NCBI GenBank assembly: GCA_020720965.1
Contig: DYNS01000119.1
Span: forward strand, 1-8,287
Length of the DNA stretch: 8,287 nucleotides
Direction of reading: 5' to 3'
From: Anaerolinea sp.
GTDB lineage: Bacteria > Chloroflexota > Anaerolineae > Anaerolineales > Villigracilaceae
Below, piece after piece: positions 5,192 to 8,287 of this stretch. Every line of letters starts with the position of its first letter. Position 1 is the first letter of the stretch. Both the position numbers and the translations under genes were made by a program. The notes beneath the pieces are model-generated. The model made no database searches and was not told where the DNA came from. It saw nothing but the letters and a program-made list of their open reading frames with translations.

Positions 5192-7186
5192 ATGCATAAA
5201 AATTCTTTTCTCTGGTTGGTGTATTTGGCTGCGGCTGTGTTGTTGGGGCTGGGGCTGGGGCTGCTGGCAGGCTGGTTCGATTCTGGGCTTGCCGGGGCGC
5301 TTGTTCAACTTTCGGGGCGGCGGGTAAGCCCCCTTTGGGTGGGGTATTTTCGGGCGGCGGGCGGAATGGCGCTGGGGCTGGGTACTCTGCTGTTGGGCTG
5401 GAAACAGGTTTCGGCGAGTTTGCTGCGCCTTTGGGCGTGGTTCCAGGCGCGGGTTCAGGATTCGGATGCCTGGGTGGAGAGGCGTTGGGGCGTTCTGCAT
5501 CCGGCACAGGAGCGCAGTTTGCCTTTGCCGGTTCTGAATCGGTGGGATGCTTTGGCAGCCTTGTTTTTTGGCATGGTGGCGTTGCTGTATCAGTTGGCGG
5601 TGATGAGCAGCGGGTATCCGACCGTTGTGTTGGGCGGCGATGCGGCGAATATTGCCAGTTTTGCGGCAGGCAGGGCTTTGCCAGATTTGTTTGCCGGGGA
5701 TGCCATTTTGGGCAATTTGCAAAATATCGGCTTGTATGTCACCGTTCATTTGCCGCTGACGATTGGTTTGGAAAAACTGGTGGGGAATTTTGGGCTGGCG
5801 TATGCGCTTTTGCTCTTCCCCCATGTTTTTTTGCAATATTTCGGGTATTACTGGCTGGGGCGGGCTTTGTACCAGAGCCGTTTTTGGGCGTTTTTGTTTA
5901 CGCTGGCGGTTTCTTCTCCGCTGAGTTTGGATGGCGGCGAAATGTGGGGGGTGATGAGTGATGCAATGCCGCGCTTTACCTTTCAGGTTGTTTTGCCGTT
6001 TTTGCTGACAGCGCTGCTGACGGTGTGGCGCGAGCGCCCTGGGCGCTGGCATTGGGTGATGGTGATGGCGGGTTTGATGGCGTTTGTTCACCCGGTGAGC
6101 ACGCCGACCTGGGCGTTTGCGTTGTGGCTGGGTTTTTGGGTTATGCTGCCGGGGCATTTTTCTTTGCGCCAAAGAGTTTGGCAGATGTTTAAGTTGGGGC
6201 TAACCCTTACGGCTGCCCTGTTACCTTATGTTGCTATTTATCTGTCTTATCACCAAAGCGGGCAGGACAACCGCAATTATGACCTGGTGTATTTTGTCCT
6301 GAGCGAGTATTTCCCCTATAACCTGCTCAACATCCCTGCGGCTGTGCAAACCTTGCTGCAAAACAGCGCCCAAACCGGTTTGCTGTGGTTGGGTTTGGCA
6401 GGGCTTGCCCTTAGCGCCTGGCTTTTTAAGGCGGAACGGGGGCGGCTGAAGATTTTGTTAACCTGGGTGGCGGGGATTGTCTTCGTCACCATTCTTGTCC
6501 CCTGGGCAGAGACGACTGTGGAGCGCACCTTGCGGATGATTCCACTTCAGACGGAGTTGATGCGCGGGATGCGTTACCTGGTTCCGTTTTTGTTTGTGTT
6601 TTGGTTTTATCCGCTGGCGGAATTGACGCGGCGGCTGCCTGCGGGGAAATTCTCTCGCTGGGTGATGGCGCTGGGGCTGACTCTGACCGCCGGTTGGCTG
6701 TGGCTGAATCCGCCTGCGCCGTATTGGGGGGCTGTTTCCACGCTGGAATGTTGGTCCACCGGGCAGTGGATTTGCCCCACCAATACCGACTACGCCAACA
6801 CCCTGCGTTATGTGCGCGAGGAAACGCCGCAGGGGGCAAAGTTTGTGGTGTTCCTTTCCTATCGCTGGAGCGGTATCGAAGTCCGTTACCTGGGTTTGCG
6901 CCCGATGGCGTATGCGTTTAAGGACAAGGGGCAGTTAACTTTTACGAACCTGGAAGCGTTGGAAGAATGGCATTACTTTTTGCAGCGCGAGAATATCATT
7001 TATAGCCGTCAGTTAAACCCGTTGGTGGAGCAAAAGCGCCCCCTGATTGTGGATTTTGCGCGGGATGCCCACGCTACCTACATTCTGACAGATTTTCCCT
7101 TCCCGCCGGAGGTGCAGGAGGCGCTGGGGGTGCAGGTTGTGTACGAGAGTGGGGCATATTCCATTTTGCTGGCGCGGCGACCTTGA
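5192..7186 (+). CDS. Large polytopic membrane protein, GT-C-like architecture, function unknown
   Basis: I do not recognise this 664-residue protein as a named family. About 12-14 membrane segments are visible up to residue 505 (for example 7-28, 52-69, 118-138, 202-222, 228-243, 262-279, 287-300, 306-319, 332-352, 395-411, 419-437, 462-476, 489-505), followed by a soluble C-terminal domain (about 510-664). Many helices plus a soluble tail, with an acidic residue in an early loop (GGDAAN, Asp150, after the third helix), resembles GT-C glycosyltransferases that use lipid-linked sugars; that reading is inference only. HPVSTP (300-305) may be conserved. The only two cysteines, 520 and 528, lie just after the last helix. 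The ATG at 5192 has no Shine-Dalgarno site and sits at the predicted transcription start. The gene is monocistronic between its own promoter and a strong terminator. Other possibilities are a transporter or an envelope polymer enzyme. Confidence 0.85.
   Translation: MHKNSFLWLVYLAAAVLLGLGLGLLAGWFDSGLAGALVQLSGRRVSPLWVGYFRAAGGMALGLGTLLLGWKQVSASLLRLWAWFQARVQDSDAWVERRWGVLHPAQERSLPLPVLNRWDALAALFFGMVALLYQLAVMSSGYPTVVLGGDAANIASFAAGRALPDLFAGDAILGNLQNIGLYVTVHLPLTIGLEKLVGNFGLAYALLLFPHVFLQYFGYYWLGRALYQSRFWAFLFTLAVSSPLSLDGGEMWGVMSDAMPRFTFQVVLPFLLTALLTVWRERPGRWHWVMVMAGLMAFVHPVSTPTWAFALWLGFWVMLPGHFSLRQRVWQMFKLGLTLTAALLPYVAIYLSYHQSGQDNRNYDLVYFVLSEYFPYNLLNIPAAVQTLLQNSAQTGLLWLGLAGLALSAWLFKAERGRLKILLTWVAGIVFVTILVPWAETTVERTLRMIPLQTELMRGMRYLVPFLFVFWFYPLAELTRRLPAGKFSRWVMALGLTLTAGWLWLNPPAPYWGAVSTLECWSTGQWICPTNTDYANTLRYVREETPQGAKFVVFLSYRWSGIEVRYLGLRPMAYAFKDKGQLTFTNLEALEEWHYFLQRENIIYSRQLNPLVEQKRPLIVDFARDAHATYILTDFPFPPEVQEALGVQVVYESGAYSILLARRP
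5245..5262 (+). repeat. Short in-frame hexanucleotide repeat (GGGGCT x3)
   Basis: Three perfect tandem copies of GGGGCT lie in the first membrane helix of the 664-residue protein and encode alternating Gly-Leu. A copy gain or loss would add or remove two residues without shifting the frame. It may simply reflect the G-ending codon preference of this gene. Confidence 0.6.
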
Positions 7187-7198
7187 TGAGATAGCTTT

Positions 7199-7242
7199 GC
7201 CCGCGCTGACGCGGCAGTAGCGCGTCAGCGCGGGCGTTTTTT
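7199..7242 (+). terminator. Strong intrinsic terminator with 15-bp perfect stem
   Basis: A perfect 15-bp GC-rich stem (7199-7213 with 7221-7235) encloses a 7-nt loop and is followed by G and six Ts (7237-7242). It starts 12 nt after the stop of the membrane protein gene and should end that transcript efficiently. The T-run overlaps the stop codon of the convergent ATP-grasp gene (7241-7243). On the - strand the hairpin is not followed by a T-run, so it is mainly a + strand terminator. Confidence 0.93.
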
Positions 7243-8287
7243 ATTTGGCGCTGCGAGTCGGTTTGGATGGTTTGGGCTGGTTGGGGCGGGGTTCCAGCAT
7301 CTTCCAGCGGCTGGCGCCGAGGTAGAGAATATCCAATATCAGGTCTTCGTAGGCGATTCCTTCGGATTTGGCTTCCAGGCACAGGTCGCTGTAGTTTGGG
7401 GTTAAGCCTGGCAGGGTGTTGATTTCTATCAGGGCGGGTTCTCCGTTGCTGTTGAGGCGAATGTCGGTGCGGGAGACATCTATGGCTTTGATTGCCATGT
7501 GGGCGCGGATGACGAGGTTCTGAATCTTACGAGTCAGTTCCGGGGAGAGTTCTGCCGGGCAAATGTAGGAGGGGGCGCCCTCCTCACCAACTTCTTTGGA
7601 TTTGGAAGCGTTGCTATACACGCCGGGCGTAACCGAGCGGCTGCTATCCAATTCCAAAATGGGGAAGACGTGGTAGCCCTGGCGGGTGGTGTACCATTCC
7701 GGGTGGCGGGAGTAGAGGTGGGCATCCCATCGACCGATAAGTCCGCAGGTGAATTCTCTGCCGGAGAGGAAGGTTTCCACCAGAGCGGGTTGGCGGTATG
7801 CCTGAAGGAGGTAATTGACTCTCTCGCGCAGTTCGGATTCGGTGTGGACAACTGCTTTCATATCCACGCCCATGCCGGTTCCCTCGCGGGCGGGTTTGAC
7901 AAAGAGGGGGAAGCGCAGTTCTGGGCGGAGGGTTTCATCTCCCACAATAAATTCCTGAAAAGGAGCAACGGGTAAGCCTCTATCGCGCCAGATGCGTTTG
8001 GTGAGGGTTTTATCCAGCGAGATGGCGTTTGCCATAATGCGCGAATGGGTGTAAGGGATGCGGAGCATCTCCAGCAGGGCTGGCACTTGGGCTTCGCGGG
8101 CATCGCCGCCCAAGCCTTCGGCAATGTTGAAGCAGATGTCGGGTTGAAGGTCTTGCAGGGTGTAGGGCAGGTTTCTATCTGCCTGAAGAAAGACGGTTTT
8201 GTGTCCATCGGTTTCAATTGCCGCCCGGATGGAGTCTATCGTCTCGATGTGGTCGTAGTCTGCCAGGGCATCCGCGGCGACATCGGC
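7241..8287 (-). CDS. D-alanine-D-alanine ligase-like ATP-grasp protein, 5' end outside window
   Basis: The frame is open to the right edge, giving 348 visible residues; probably only a few tens of N-terminal residues are missing. It belongs to the Ddl-type ATP-grasp enzymes, which join an amino acid or similar group to another via an acyl-phosphate. Numbering from the edge, FNIAEGLGG (53-61) and QVPALLEML..PYTHS (67-82) match the Ddl N-terminal domain, FVKPAREGTGMG (129-140) is the ATP-binding loop, and SRTDIR (272-277) and EINTLPGLT (288-296) carry the Mg-binding Asp275, Glu288 and Asn290. The substrate loops differ from housekeeping Ddl: PNYSDLC replaces the usual Ser-Leu motif, and GVYSNASKSKE stands where YSYEAKY-like residues are expected. 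It may therefore act on something other than D-Ala-D-Ala. A basic proline/lysine tail of about 20 residues ends the protein. A TTG at 8113 is internal, not the start. The gene converges with the membrane protein gene. Confidence 0.9.
   Translation of the reverse strand, partial: ADVAADALADYDHIETIDSIRAAIETDGHKTVFLQADRNLPYTLQDLQPDICFNIAEGLGGDAREAQVPALLEMLRIPYTHSRIMANAISLDKTLTKRIWRDRGLPVAPFQEFIVGDETLRPELRFPLFVKPAREGTGMGVDMKAVVHTESELRERVNYLLQAYRQPALVETFLSGREFTCGLIGRWDAHLYSRHPEWYTTRQGYHVFPILELDSSRSVTPGVYSNASKSKEVGEEGAPSYICPAELSPELTRKIQNLVIRAHMAIKAIDVSRTDIRLNSNGEPALIEINTLPGLTPNYSDLCLEAKSEGIAYEDLILDILYLGASRWKMLEPRPNQPKPSKPTRSAK

Noticed and set aside
5171..6172. Long open frame on the - strand, rich in Gln, Arg and Pro, inside the membrane protein gene.
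   Set aside because: It is the antisense shadow of a hydrophobic G/T-rich coding sequence and has no domain-like pattern.
8111..8113. TTG as start of the ATP-grasp gene.
   Set aside because: The frame continues upstream to 8287 with clear Ddl-type N-terminal sequence (ETIDSIRAAI, DICFNIAEG), so this codon is internal Leu.

Overview
The window looks like ordinary bacterial chromosome, GC-rich by eye and densely packed. It carries eight protein genes, two of them cut by the window edges, and one tRNA. Gene content and protein style would fit a Chloroflexota (Anaerolineae-like) genome: the three-gene COG4586/4587/3694 exporter, the CbiM-PDGLE metal importer, a large GT-C-like membrane protein and a Ddl-like ATP-grasp enzyme. 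That assignment is an impression from memory and no marker gene here proves it. I see no phage, transposon, CRISPR array or toxin-antitoxin module.

Left part, + strand (3-2339): a tight operon for an ABC-2 type transporter. It has an ATPase cut at its 5' end and two different six-helix permeases, separated by 3 nt each. The two permeases probably form a heterodimer powered by the ATPase. The exported substrate cannot be read from the sequence.

Middle part, - strand (2348-4896, read right to left): a cobalt/nickel ECF importer, cbiM-cbiQ-cbiO. CbiM is the substrate-binding membrane protein and has a C-terminal PDGLE domain fused to it. CbiQ is the coupling membrane protein and CbiO the ATPase; the stop of cbiQ and the start of cbiO share one base. 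The two transporter operons meet tail to tail with 8 nt between stop codons and no visible terminator.

Hub (4897-5191): this short region holds a weak candidate cbiM promoter, a terminator, tRNA-Ser(GGA) and two back-to-back promoters. The promoters drive the tRNA leftward and a large membrane protein rightward, the latter apparently from a nearly leaderless transcript.

Right part (5192-8287): a 664-residue polytopic membrane protein of unknown function (+ strand), a strong 15-bp terminator hairpin, and a convergent D-Ala-D-Ala-ligase-like ATP-grasp gene (- strand) that runs off the right edge.

The best leads are the N-terminus of CbiM, where the metal-binding His motif is pushed seven residues inward with no start codon available in front of it; the uncharacterised membrane protein with its single cysteine pair; and the Ddl-like enzyme with a divergent substrate loop. 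I found no clear evidence of a wholly new multi-gene system.
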